A DNA stretch of 64,000 bases from Cryobacterium sp. GrIS_2_6 (GTDB taxonomy: Bacteria > Actinomycetota > Actinomycetes > Actinomycetales > Microbacteriaceae): positions 1,302,001 through 1,366,000 of the forward strand of contig NZ_JAXCHP010000001.1 in the NCBI RefSeq assembly GCF_035984545.1. Reading direction: 5' to 3'. Shown one piece after another: positions 9,657 to 19,634 of this stretch. The notes below the pieces were generated by a model that worked only from the letters and a program-made list of their open reading frames with translations, searched no databases and was not told the origin of the DNA. A program made the translations under genes and the position numbers. The stretch's first letter is position 1; every line of letters begins with the position of its first letter.

Positions 9657-9686
9657 GTGCAGGTGAGCGTCGTGCAGGTGAGCGTC
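9657..9686 (+). repeat. 15-base tandem duplication at the lnt start
   Basis: Bases 9657-9671 and 9672-9686 are identical, beginning GTGCAGGTGAG. Each copy starts with a GTG in the lnt frame, so the duplication creates a second potential start and adds five residues. Confidence 0.9.
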
Positions 9687-11330
9687 GCCCCGGTGAACCG
9701 TGTCGACGTAGAGGTGAACCGCGTCGGGAGGACCGCGGACCGCGGGGACTTCCGCCTGCCGCTCCCGGCCGCCCTGGTGCTGGCCGCGGGCGCGGGCGCC
9801 ATCCTCGATGGCGGCTTCCCCGACCGCTCCTGGTGGATCCTCGCTCCGGTCGGCGTGCTGCTGATGTTTCTCGCCCTGCTCGGCCGCCGACCGGGACCGG
9901 CGCTACTGGTCGGCATGGTCGCCGGACTGTCGTTCTGGCTGATCCACATCAGCTGGATCACCCTCTACCTCGGCCCGGTGCCCTGGCTCGCGCTCGGCGG
10001 ACTCGAGGCGATCTTCTTCGGCGTCGGGCTGTGGCTCATCGCCGTGGTCCTCAACCGCGGACCTCTGGCCTGGCCGACCCGATGGGGACGCCTGGGTATG
10101 GTTCCGCTGGTCGTGGCCGCCCTCTGGACGGCGCGTGAGGCGATTTCCGCGGTCTGGCCGTATGGCGGCTTCGCCTGGGGCCGCGTGGCGATCTCGCAGT
10201 CGGAGAGTCCGTTTGCCGGCCTCGTCGCCTGGGTCGGGATGTCCGGGCTCAGCTTCCTGATGGTCTGGCTGAGTGCGGTCGCGCTGCAGCTGCTGCGTGA
10301 GGTCGGCTCGGGGGTGCTGGCCAGGTGGACCGTGCTCACGGCATCCGTCGCCCTGCTCCTCGTCGTGCCGGCGGTGTCCATCGCCCAGTCGGGGGAGGCC
10401 AGGATCGCCGCCGTCCAGGGCGCTTCCGATGCCGGGCTCTTTGCGCGGTATTCGCCGGGGCAGATCCTCGCCGACCACACCTCCGCAACCCTCCCGCTGG
10501 TCGGGCAGCCTGTCGACTTCGTCGTGTGGCCGGAGAACGGCAGTGACATCGACCCGACCCGGTCGCAGGACGCCGCCGACGTCCTCAACTACGTGAGCCG
10601 CGCGATGATGGCCCCACTCATCACGGGGACGATCACTTACCGGGACGGCAAGTACTACAACACGAGCCTGCTCTGGAAGGCGGGGGAGGGCGTCACAGCG
10701 CTCTACGACAAGGTCCACCCGGTACCATTCGCGGAGTACATGCCTGATCGGGCATTTTGGCGCCCCTTTGCCCCGGATCTGATCGACCTTATCTCGCGGG
10801 ACTACCAGCTCGGCACCCAGCCGAACGTCTTCGACGTGAACGGGATCCTGGCCGGCATCGCCATCTGCTTCGACATCGCAGACGACCAGCTCGTTCACCA
10901 GATGATCGACTCCGGGGCCACGGTCATCCTGGCGCAGACCAACAACGCCGACTTCGGGCACACGGAAGAGAGCGTCCAGCAGCTCGCGATCGCCCGGCTG
11001 CGCGCCATCGAGGCCGGGCGCACCGTCGTCAATATTTCGACGGTCGGGTCGAGCGCCATCATCGCGCCCGACGGCCACACGATGGACAGCCTGCCGACGT
11101 GGGTCCCCGGCGCCATGGTGCAGACCGTTCCGCTCAGCACGACGCTGACCCCCGCGATGGTTGCCGGGCGGGACGTCGAGTGGCTTGTCTCCGGGCTCGG
11201 CCTCGCGGGGCTTGTCTTCTGTCTGTTCTTCGCACCGTCCGCCCGGAGCGACGCACGCCGGCGTGCAGCGGTGGCATCGATCCGGCCGGTTAACGCAGAA
11301 CGCACCCGACGGAATCGGGTGCGTGCGTAG
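9657..11330 (+). CDS. lnt: Apolipoprotein N-acyltransferase Lnt
   Basis: This 557-residue protein combines about seven N-terminal membrane helices with a C-terminal nitrilase-like domain. The expected catalytic triad is visible: Glu in VWPENGSD, Lys in YDKVHPVPF, and Cys in AGIAICFD. It would N-acylate the diacylglyceryl-cysteine of lipoproteins, several of which occur in this window. In many actinobacteria lnt is followed by or fused to the polyprenol-phosphate mannose synthase ppm1 and then rbpA; here ppm1 is absent and rbpA is on the opposite strand. The 5' end is a perfect 15-base tandem duplication, so GTG 9657 and GTG 9672 are equivalent candidate starts. Confidence 0.9.
   Translation: MQVSVVQVSVAPVNRVDVEVNRVGRTADRGDFRLPLPAALVLAAGAGAILDGGFPDRSWWILAPVGVLLMFLALLGRRPGPALLVGMVAGLSFWLIHISWITLYLGPVPWLALGGLEAIFFGVGLWLIAVVLNRGPLAWPTRWGRLGMVPLVVAALWTAREAISAVWPYGGFAWGRVAISQSESPFAGLVAWVGMSGLSFLMVWLSAVALQLLREVGSGVLARWTVLTASVALLLVVPAVSIAQSGEARIAAVQGASDAGLFARYSPGQILADHTSATLPLVGQPVDFVVWPENGSDIDPTRSQDAADVLNYVSRAMMAPLITGTITYRDGKYYNTSLLWKAGEGVTALYDKVHPVPFAEYMPDRAFWRPFAPDLIDLISRDYQLGTQPNVFDVNGILAGIAICFDIADDQLVHQMIDSGATVILAQTNNADFGHTEESVQQLAIARLRAIEAGRTVVNISTVGSSAIIAPDGHTMDSLPTWVPGAMVQTVPLSTTLTPAMVAGRDVEWLVSGLGLAGLVFCLFFAPSARSDARRRAAVASIRPVNAERTRRNRVRA
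11301..11323. terminator. Hairpin inside the last codons of lnt
   Basis: CGCACCCGA (11301-11309) pairs perfectly with TCGGGTGCG (11315-11323) around a five-base loop, just before the lnt TAG (11328-11330) and 20 bases from the rbpA stop. It probably ends transcription from both converging genes, though it lacks a T-run. Confidence 0.55.
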
Positions 11331-11343
11331 TGTCTGCTCGGTG

Positions 11344-11709
11344 TCAGGCGCCGATCTTCTGCTGGCCGCGACGTGCGCGGAGGAACGCGAGGCGCTCCTG
11401 CAGCAGTTCCTCGAGCTCCGGACGGGTGCGACGTTCCAGGAGCATGTCCCAGTGTGTGCGCGGTACCTTCTCGGCCGAGTGATCGACGATGACGGGCTTG
11501 GAATCGACGAGCCGGGTGGCCGTCTGGGAACAGAACCGGCATTCCCACTCGTCGGGGGCTTCCGCCTCCGCCGAAAAGATCATCACCGTCTCTCGTGAGC
11601 ACGTTGCACACAGGTATGTGTGACTAACTCGTGGTGAAAAGGTTACGCCCTCTTCGCTTTGAAGGCTTTGTGCGCCCAACCTCATGCCACGCAAACTGCG
11701 ATCCGCCAT
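11344..11709 (-). CDS. rbpA: RNA polymerase-binding protein RbpA
   Basis: The 121-residue protein has the RbpA layout: a short N-terminal tail, a zinc-binding core with YLCATCSRE and ECRFCS, a basic linker, and the C-terminal sigma-interacting domain (THWDMLLERR, ELEELLQERL). RbpA binds RNA polymerase with the primary sigma factor and stabilises open complexes; it is specific to actinobacteria. ATG at 11707-11709 is preceded by GAGAGGAGACC. It lies convergent to lnt, sharing the hairpin between them. Confidence 0.95.
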   Translation of the reverse strand: MADRSLRGMRLGAQSLQSEEGVTFSPRVSHTYLCATCSRETVMIFSAEAEAPDEWECRFCSQTATRLVDSKPVIVDHSAEKVPRTHWDMLLERRTRPELEELLQERLAFLRARRGQQKIGA

Positions 11710-11732
11710 TGTGTGGTCTCCTCTCGCGATGC

Positions 11733-11805
11733 AACTCTCAGTTATAAACCGTCAAGCTGGGCGTTATCTTTCCGTTATGCCCCTACTCGGTGATAACTCT
11801 CAGTT
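11733..11805. repeat. Two direct copies of AACTCTCAGTT upstream of rbpA
   Basis: The 11-base sequence at 11733-11743 recurs exactly at 11795-11805. Each copy is itself a short dyad (AACT-CTC-AGTT). They flank the candidate rbpA promoter and could bind a dimeric regulator. Confidence 0.4.
11747..11773 (-). promoter_or_regulatory. Candidate SigR/SigH-type promoter of rbpA
   Basis: On the minus strand GGAAA (11769-11773) is followed after 19 bases by GTT (11747-11749), close to the SigR consensus GGAAT-N18/19-GTT. In Streptomyces rbpA is a SigR target. One position of the -35 element deviates, so this is tentative; TATAAC overlapping it could serve as a conventional -10. Confidence 0.3.
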
Positions 11806-11848
11806 TCGGAAGTATGATTTATGGCCAGCCGGGCGTGTCGCGGGCTGT

Positions 11849-12631
11849 TCAGCGGTCGATTCCACGGTCGGATCTGCGGTTGACCAGCGCGGCGGCGAGG
11901 TCGGGTCGGTCGGTGACAAGGCCGTCGACGCCAGTGTCCAGCAGTCGTTCCATGGCGGTGGGGTCGTTGACCGTCCAGACGTGGACCTCGACGCCCGCCG
12001 AGTGGACGGCCCTCACGAAGTGAGGTGTCACCACTGGCAGCACGGAGGCCTTCTCCGGAACCTGGACCGCAACGCATCCGTTGAGAACGCGTCGCAGCAG
12101 CGCCCTGTTCCCGAGCCGCGCGGCGACAACGGACCGAGCCACCACCGGTGCGGAAGCGCTCGACGCGACGCCGGGAAGGAGCCGGAGCGTCTTCCTGCGG
12201 CGTTCCTCGGAGAACGAGGTCACCAGGACCCGCCCGGTTGCGCCCGCGGCAAGGACGGCGGCCGCCGTCGCGGCGATAGCGCCCTCGGATTTCACGTCGA
12301 GGTTGAACCGCGCCTCCGGGAAGGCGTCGAGGGCTTCCGTGAGTGAGGAGAAGGATTGGCCGTAGCCGAGATCGATCCGTTGCAGTTCGGCGATACGCAG
12401 CTCCTCGAGCGGGATGTCCAACTCGGGCAGGGCCAGACGCGCGTCATGACTGAGCACGGCGACCCCGTCGCGGGAGGCGTGCACGTCGGTCTCCAGGTGG
12501 GTCGCGCCATTCTCGAGCGCGTGCCGGAAGGCGAGGACCGTGTTCTCGGGGGCGTTCAGTGCGAGGCCGCGGTGGGCGAAAATGCGCGGGGGCGACCCGG
12601 CCAGGAATGCAGGGGAGCCGCCCGAGACCAC
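11849..12631 (-). CDS. Glycerophosphodiester phosphodiesterase family protein
   Basis: This 260-residue TIM-barrel protein shows the GDPD signatures IFAHRG, APENT, HLETDVHASRDG, VLSHD, and the late VWTVNDP and LVTDRPDL. It should hydrolyse glycerophosphodiesters to glycerol-3-phosphate and an alcohol. No signal peptide is seen, suggesting a cytoplasmic enzyme. GTG at 12629-12631 lies five bases downstream of the SPFH stop, with GAGGGG as ribosome site, so the gene is the last of the NfeD-SPFH-GDPD operon. Confidence 0.88.
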   Translation of the reverse strand: MVSGGSPAFLAGSPPRIFAHRGLALNAPENTVLAFRHALENGATHLETDVHASRDGVAVLSHDARLALPELDIPLEELRIAELQRIDLGYGQSFSSLTEALDAFPEARFNLDVKSEGAIAATAAAVLAAGATGRVLVTSFSEERRRKTLRLLPGVASSASAPVVARSVVAARLGNRALLRRVLNGCVAVQVPEKASVLPVVTPHFVRAVHSAGVEVHVWTVNDPTAMERLLDTGVDGLVTDRPDLAAALVNRRSDRGIDR

Positions 12632-12635
12632 GGGG

Positions 12636-13652
12636 CTACCCCTCTGCGGCGTGCGAGCCGGCCGGTGCGTCGGCGGGAATCTCCGCGGACGGCCCGGCGG
12701 ACGCGGGTGCGGCAGCCGGGGGAGCGGCGGCTGGGGCGGTGGTGGAATCGGCGACGGGCCGCTCGCCGAAAGCGCGGCCGATGCCCTTCATCGCCTCGGT
12801 GAGTTCGCTCGGCACGATCCACAGCTTGTTCGCGCTGCCCTCCGCGAGCTTCGGCAGGGTCATCAGGTATTGGTACGCGAGGAGTTTCGGGTCGGGGTCG
12901 CCCTCGTGGATCGCCCTGAACACGGTCGTGATCGCCTCGGCCTCGCCCTGGGCCCGGAGCACGGCCGCCTTCGCGTCGCCCTCCGCGGAGAGGATGGCTG
13001 CCTGTCGGGCGCCCTCCGCCGTGAGGATGGCGGACTGCTTGGTGCCCTCTGCGGTCAGGATCAGCGCGCGACGGTCACGCTCGGCGCGCATCTGCTTCTC
13101 CATCGAGTCCTGAATGGAGTGCGGCGGATCGATGGCCTTGAGCTCGACCCTGCCGACCCGGATGCCCCACTTGCCCGTTGCTTCGTCGAGGACGATGCGG
13201 AGCTGGCCGTTGATGTTGTCACGGCTCGTAAGAGCTTCCTCGAGGTTCAGCCCGCCGACGACGTTACGGAGGGTCGTTGTCGTGAGCAGTTCGACCGCGC
13301 CCAGGTAGTTGGCGATCTCATACGTCGCAGCCCGGGCATCCGTCACCTGGAAGTACACGACCGTGTCGATCGACACGACGAGGTTGTCCTCGGTGATCAC
13401 GGGCTGCGGGGGAAAGGAGACGACCTGCTCACGAAGATCGATGAGGGGCCGGAGCCGGTCGACGAACGGGATCAGGATGTTGAGGCCAGGCATGAGCGTC
13501 TTGTGATAGCGCCCGAGGCGTTCCACGACGCCGGCCCTGGCCTGAGGAATGATACGGATGGATTTCGCGAGGGTGACGATCACGAAGATGACAAGGGCCG
13601 CGACGAAGGCCACAACGATCACCTGCACGACAACCTGGGTCGGATCATTCAT
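12636..13652 (-). CDS. SPFH/band 7 membrane protein (stomatin/QmcA-like)
   Basis: This 338-residue protein has one N-terminal membrane helix (about residues 8-28), the band 7 domain (ARAGVVERLGRYH, LNILIPFVDRL, DNLVVSIDTVVYFQV), a charged coiled coil with AEG repeats, and an Ala/Pro-rich tail. Such proteins oligomerise in membrane microdomains and usually partner with NfeD proteins. Its ATG overlaps the NfeD stop by four bases, which shows coupling. Confidence 0.9.
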   Translation of the reverse strand: MNDPTQVVVQVIVVAFVAALVIFVIVTLAKSIRIIPQARAGVVERLGRYHKTLMPGLNILIPFVDRLRPLIDLREQVVSFPPQPVITEDNLVVSIDTVVYFQVTDARAATYEIANYLGAVELLTTTTLRNVVGGLNLEEALTSRDNINGQLRIVLDEATGKWGIRVGRVELKAIDPPHSIQDSMEKQMRAERDRRALILTAEGTKQSAILTAEGARQAAILSAEGDAKAAVLRAQGEAEAITTVFRAIHEGDPDPKLLAYQYLMTLPKLAEGSANKLWIVPSELTEAMKGIGRAFGERPVADSTTAPAAAPPAAAPASAGPSAEIPADAPAGSHAAEG

Positions 13653-14119
13653 GAAATGTTCCTTTCTGCGGGGATGACCACTGCGGTCGCTCCGTCGATG
13701 GCGATGACGATGACGCGCTCGCCCGCCGTAAAAACGGCCGGCTCGACGAGGGGAGAGAAGCGCGCAGTCCAGGTCTCACCGTTCGCGAGGCGCACCTGGG
13801 CGAGGGCCCCGGTCGAGCTCACGATGTGACCGTCCTGGCCGAGGAGGGCGTCGACGTTGCTGAGGGTCGGGTCGCCACCTCGTTTGAGCACCCGGAGCAG
13901 GGGCGGGCGGATGCCGAGCAGCAGCACCATGGACAGGAGCGCCGCGATCACGAGCTGGCCCCACCACGGCACACCGAACAGGCCGGAAATCAGGCCGCCG
14001 AGGCTGCCGAGGGAGATCATCAGGAACGTGAGGTCAAGAGTGACCATCTCGATCGTGATGAAGATCAGTATGAGCACCAGCCAGACAACCCACGCGTAAT
14101 TCGCAGCGAATACGTCCAT
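13649..14119 (-). CDS. NfeD-like membrane protein
   Basis: This 156-residue protein has three or four membrane helices followed by a C-terminal OB-fold domain (LGQDGHIVSSTG, GERVIVIAIDG). It matches the short, protease-less NfeD class that accompanies SPFH proteins. The start at 14119 (MDVFAANYAW) is preferred because CCCTCCC at 14125-14131 gives a GGGAGGG ribosome site five bases before it; an upstream in-frame ATG at 14134 has none. Confidence 0.87.
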   Translation of the reverse strand: MDVFAANYAWVVWLVLILIFITIEMVTLDLTFLMISLGSLGGLISGLFGVPWWGQLVIAALLSMVLLLGIRPPLLRVLKRGGDPTLSNVDALLGQDGHIVSSTGALAQVRLANGETWTARFSPLVEPAVFTAGERVIVIAIDGATAVVIPAERNIS

Positions 14120-14235
14120 AGTGACCCTCCCCATTGTGTTCCCCTTCTCAAACTAGCAGGTGTGCCGACCCGGGCGGGGTCGGGGTTCTTGGTAAGGTCG
14201 TCTGCTAGACCCAGTTCGTTATTTGAGGAGTTCGT

Positions 14236-15000
14236 GTGACCAACCCACTTGCCGCAGGTTCACTGAACGGACAGCGTGTCCTCGTCACCGGCTCTTCCCG
14301 GGGCGTGGGAGCCGCGACCGTCGGAATCTTCGCGGAAGCCGGAGCGAGTGTCGTCATCAACTTCCGCAACAAGGAGGCGCGGGCGATCAAAGTCGCGGAC
14401 GCCATCCGCGCGGCCGGCGGCACGGCCATCACCGCGGGCGCCGACCTCACCGATGAGGCCTCGGTCGCAGCCATGATCGAAACCATCCGCGCGGAATACG
14501 GCGGACTCGACATCCTCGTGATGAATGCCTCTGGCGGCATGGAAACCGGGATGGCCCCCGACTACGCGATGAAGCTCAACCGGGATGCCCAGCTCAACCT
14601 GCTCGCGGCCGCTCGCCCCCTGCTGGGCGCCGGTGCCAGGGTCGTGTTCGTCACGAGCCACCAGGCGCACTTCTTCGAGACAGCCCCGACCATGCCCGAG
14701 TACGTGCCGGTCGCACGGAGTAAGCGTGCGGGTGAGGACGCGCTGCGCGCGCTCATCCCCGAACTCGACTCCGACGGCATCGGTTTTGTCGTGGTCTCCG
14801 GAGACATCATCGAGGGCACCGTCACGGCGACGCTCCTCGAGCGTTCGAGCCCCGGAACCATGAGCGCCCGCAAGGTCGCCGCCGGGCGCCTGTACAACGT
14901 GAGCGAATTCGCCGCAGAGGTGGCCCTCGCCGCCGTCGAGCCGGTTCCCGCCAGCAACACCCGGTACGTCGGCGACACCACCGACATGGTCACCGACTAG
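14236..15000 (+). CDS. Short-chain dehydrogenase/reductase family protein, atypical active site
   Basis: This 254-residue Rossmann-fold protein has the nucleotide motif VTGSSRGVG (residues 17-25), NASGG at the NAG position and Ser141 in FVTS. At the YxxxK site it reads VARSK, so the catalytic Tyr position is Val159 while Lys163 is kept; Tyr156 lies three residues before. GTG 14236 has GAGGAG as ribosome site. It may use a shifted tyrosine, or be a non-reducing SDR; the substrate is unknown. Confidence 0.82.
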   Translation: MTNPLAAGSLNGQRVLVTGSSRGVGAATVGIFAEAGASVVINFRNKEARAIKVADAIRAAGGTAITAGADLTDEASVAAMIETIRAEYGGLDILVMNASGGMETGMAPDYAMKLNRDAQLNLLAAARPLLGAGARVVFVTSHQAHFFETAPTMPEYVPVARSKRAGEDALRALIPELDSDGIGFVVVSGDIIEGTVTATLLERSSPGTMSARKVAAGRLYNVSEFAAEVALAAVEPVPASNTRYVGDTTDMVTD

Positions 15001-15005
15001 CGAGG

Positions 15006-15599
15006 TCAGTCTGTGACGCTGGTGCGCGCGCCGCGTCCGAGCGTGAACGACACAATCAGCTGGACCAGGCCGGACACGATCAGGAACACCCCGCCGACGA
15101 TGACGAGCACGCCGAGGGAGTTCACGGGGGAGAGCAGCACCACGATTCCGGCCACGGTGCTGATCACCGCGAAGAGGATGCCGAACCACCTGCTCGAGTC
15201 CGACGCCGTTTCGACGAGCGCCGCAACACCCTCGATCAGCCACGAGATCCCGATGACCATGCCGAGCACGGCGATGGTCCCGATCGGATTGCGAATCGCG
15301 ATGACGCCGGCGACGAGCAGCAGCACACCGAGCAGGATGTTCAGCACCCGGACGCCTGCGCCGCCGCCGGCCATGACGATGCCCCGAACGATCCGGACGA
15401 TTCCGCCGATCAGGAAGTAGAGGCCGAAAAGGACGGCCATGATGTTGAGCGTCGCGCCAGACCAGACCAGGATCATCACGCCGAGCACGATGGCGACGAC
15501 CCCGCCCACGGCCATGGCGGTTCGCATCGTGGTCAGTTCGGGCTTGCTCAGGCGGCTCGGGTCCACCGTGAGATCGAATTCGGTGACGGGGTGAGACAT
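15006..15599 (-). CDS. HdeD/DUF308 family membrane protein
   Basis: This 197-residue protein has six closely spaced hydrophobic helices with Gly-rich repeats (VLGVMILVWSG, LLGVLLLVAGVI), the pattern of the HdeD/DUF308 family. The start at 15599 (MSHPVTEFDL) is supported by GAGGAG about eight bases upstream. The stop lies six bases from the SDR stop on the other strand. Its function is not established outside acid resistance in enterobacteria. Confidence 0.82.
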   Translation of the reverse strand: MSHPVTEFDLTVDPSRLSKPELTTMRTAMAVGGVVAIVLGVMILVWSGATLNIMAVLFGLYFLIGGIVRIVRGIVMAGGGAGVRVLNILLGVLLLVAGVIAIRNPIGTIAVLGMVIGISWLIEGVAALVETASDSSRWFGILFAVISTVAGIVVLLSPVNSLGVLVIVGGVFLIVSGLVQLIVSFTLGRGARTSVTD

Positions 15600-15686
15600 T
15601 ATTGCGCTCCTCGGACTCGAAAAACTACTGGGGACGCGTGGGCGTCTGGTTCGGCCACCCAGACTGTAGCGAGGACGGCCCCTGAC

Positions 15687-15730
15687 GCGCAATGGTCGCC
15701 GGGGGAGTTCACCCCCGGCGACCATTGCGC
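15687..15730. repeat. Perfect 19-base inverted repeat between divergent genes
   Basis: Bases 15687-15705 are the exact reverse complement of 15712-15730, with a six-base loop AGTTCA. The structure lies between the divergent HdeD-like gene (start 15599) and the UvrA-like gene (start 15751), 20 bases before the latter. A terminator is not expected in that position, so an operator or an mRNA leader hairpin is more likely. Confidence 0.85.
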
Positions 15731-15750
15731 GATGCTGGTTGAATGGAGCC

Positions 15751-18117
<2,367 letters not shown>

Positions 18118-18153
18118 CCGGGCCGTCCGGCTCCGGGACCGTCGGACAGAATT

Positions 18154-18209
18154 CGACGCAACAACGCCGACGCAACAACGCCGACGCAACAACGCCGACG
18201 AAAGAACGC
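18154..18209. repeat. Four tandem 14-base repeats
   Basis: CGACGCAACAACGC occurs three times exactly (18154-18195) and a fourth time with two changes (18196-18209), 36 bases after the UvrA-like gene. It is not part of a credible gene. Confidence 0.85.
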
Positions 18210-18275
18210 CGATATGGGGCACCCGTCAATGACCGATAATGCACATTATGTCAGTTTTGAGTTGTGGCAGCCACG

Positions 18276-18511
18276 TCAGGCCGGAGGCTCCCAGAGCTCG
18301 ATCGGGAGTTCCTCGGGATCGTGGATGCGGGCGAAGCGGCCGTAGTCGGTGGTATCCCACTCGGTTCGACGCTCGACGTGGGCTCCTCGCTGCCGTGAGC
18401 CGTGCGGTGAGCCCATCGAGTTCCGTCACACGAAGGTTGAGCATGAACGATCGTTTCTCTGAGAAATAGTCGCCTTCGGAGGAACAGCCCGCCGATACCC
18501 GTCACTGCCAT
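18276..18511 (-). pseudogene. VOC (glyoxalase-like) family protein, decayed
   Basis: The minus strand starts at ATG 18511 behind GGGGAGCG and reads MAVTGIGGLFLRRR, a typical VOC-family N-terminus. The middle of the domain is missing. After a jump to another frame, VTELDGLTARLTAA appears and, one further base shift later, the VOC C-terminus (WDTTDYGRFARIHDPE, then ELWEPPA) ends at TGA 18276-18278. About 80 residues are deleted, and one extra base near 18385 breaks the C-terminal frame. Nothing functional can be made from it. Confidence 0.8.
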
Positions 18512-18522
18512 GGTTCGCTCCC

Positions 18523-18873
18523 CTACCCGGTTCCACGGATGAGCTGCGTCAGGAGTGTCGCGGCGACCTCGTTACCCTCGTCGGCGAGACGGCTGAGTTC
18601 GTCGATGTCCTCCCGCGCCGCGGCGAACTGGGCCAGCTTGTCTGCCGCCAGTTCGTTTCCGGCGCCGACCAGGCGGCGCAACTCGTCGATGTCGCCGCGC
18701 TCCCCTGCGAGCTGCGCGAGCTTCTCGCCGGCGAGTTCGTTGCCGGAATCCACCAGCTCGCGCAGTTCGGCCAGGTCGTCGCGCGTCGCCGCGAGTTCAG
18801 CGAGCCGGTTCACGGCCTCTTCATTGCCCTCCGCGGCCAAGCGGCGGAGGGTGGCCAGGTCCATTGCGCTCAT
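18523..18873 (-). CDS. Protein of four 28-residue helical repeats, function unknown
   Basis: This 116-residue protein consists almost entirely of four 28-residue units, each with the pattern DxxxLRRLxxxGNExAxxKLAQLAxxR. Each predicts a pair of amphipathic helices, so the whole should be a small HEAT/Sel1-like solenoid. The start at 18873 is chosen because TACCGT lies six bases upstream (18880-18885) in the leaderless pattern seen elsewhere here. An in-frame ATG at 18954 overlaps the stop of the SRPBCC frame and would add 27 unconserved-looking residues. A scaffold or binding role is guesswork. Confidence 0.65.
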   Translation of the reverse strand: MSAMDLATLRRLAAEGNEEAVNRLAELAATRDDLAELRELVDSGNELAGEKLAQLAGERGDIDELRRLVGAGNELAADKLAQFAAAREDIDELSRLADEGNEVAATLLTQLIRGTG

Positions 18874-18946
18874 GCTGCCACGGTAGCGCGCGAGGGACAC
18901 GGTTTCCAGAGGTCCGACTTCCCAGGACGTGATTTCCCGACCGGCG

Positions 18947-19633
18947 TCAGCCATACAGGGCGTCGAGCCAGGTCTTCCAGTCCTCGGGAAGGCCTGCGCT
19001 CCCGATGTTGCCGAACCGGTGCACGGTCAGCCCGACGACAGCACCGAAGGCGTTCCGACCGAAGAATCGGTAGAGAGCGTCGGCCGTGCGGAGGCCGATG
19101 AAGTGCTCGGCGTTCCAGTCGACGCTTGCCGTTCCAGCCGGAACTCCGGGCAGGGCGACGGTGACGGTCTCCCCCACGGCCGACGCGGGAGTCAAACCGA
19201 GTGCGCCCCGGAGCGTCTCGAATCCCTCTGGCCCGCCAGAGGCCTCAGGGCCCTGGACATCGGCGAAGACGGCACTGCGGCCGGCGAAGTGCTCGAGGTA
19301 CTCGGACAGGGTGTGCAGGTAGAACACGGTGTGCTTGCTCGCGCTGTCGTACTGGTTGTCCCAGTCGTCCTAGATGACGCCGCTGTGCACGCAGCGGAGG
19401 AAGGAATGCCCACCCGGACGCGGTTCGATGACCTGTTCGAGCTGGTTGAACCAGCCGTCGGGTCCCTCCATCCGATTCACGTGATGGGTTGGGCGCTCCG
19501 AGACGAGGTCGACCCCGGGCATGTCGTCCGTCGGGAACAGCCACGCCGCCGTGTTCTGGGTGATGGCGTCCCACATCTGCTCAGGATCGCCGGGGAACTC
19601 CCCCTCGACGACGATCTCGAAGTCCTTGCTCAT
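18947..19633 (-). pseudogene. SRPBCC (AHSA1-like) family protein interrupted by an amber codon
   Basis: The frame begins at ATG 19631-19633 (MSKDFEIVVEGEFPG) behind GGGGGA, one base after the ArsR stop. It codes for a START/AHSA1-like protein (PEQMWDAITQ, AAWLFPTDD). At codon 88 (19370-19372) TAG interrupts it, and the same frame continues directly with DDWDNQYDSASKH to a natural stop at 18947-18949, for about 227 sense codons. The amber is the only defect, which fits a single-base change (for example TGG to TAG), a sequencing error, or readthrough. ArsR plus SRPBCC is a common operon type. Confidence 0.75.
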
Positions 19634-19634
19634 T

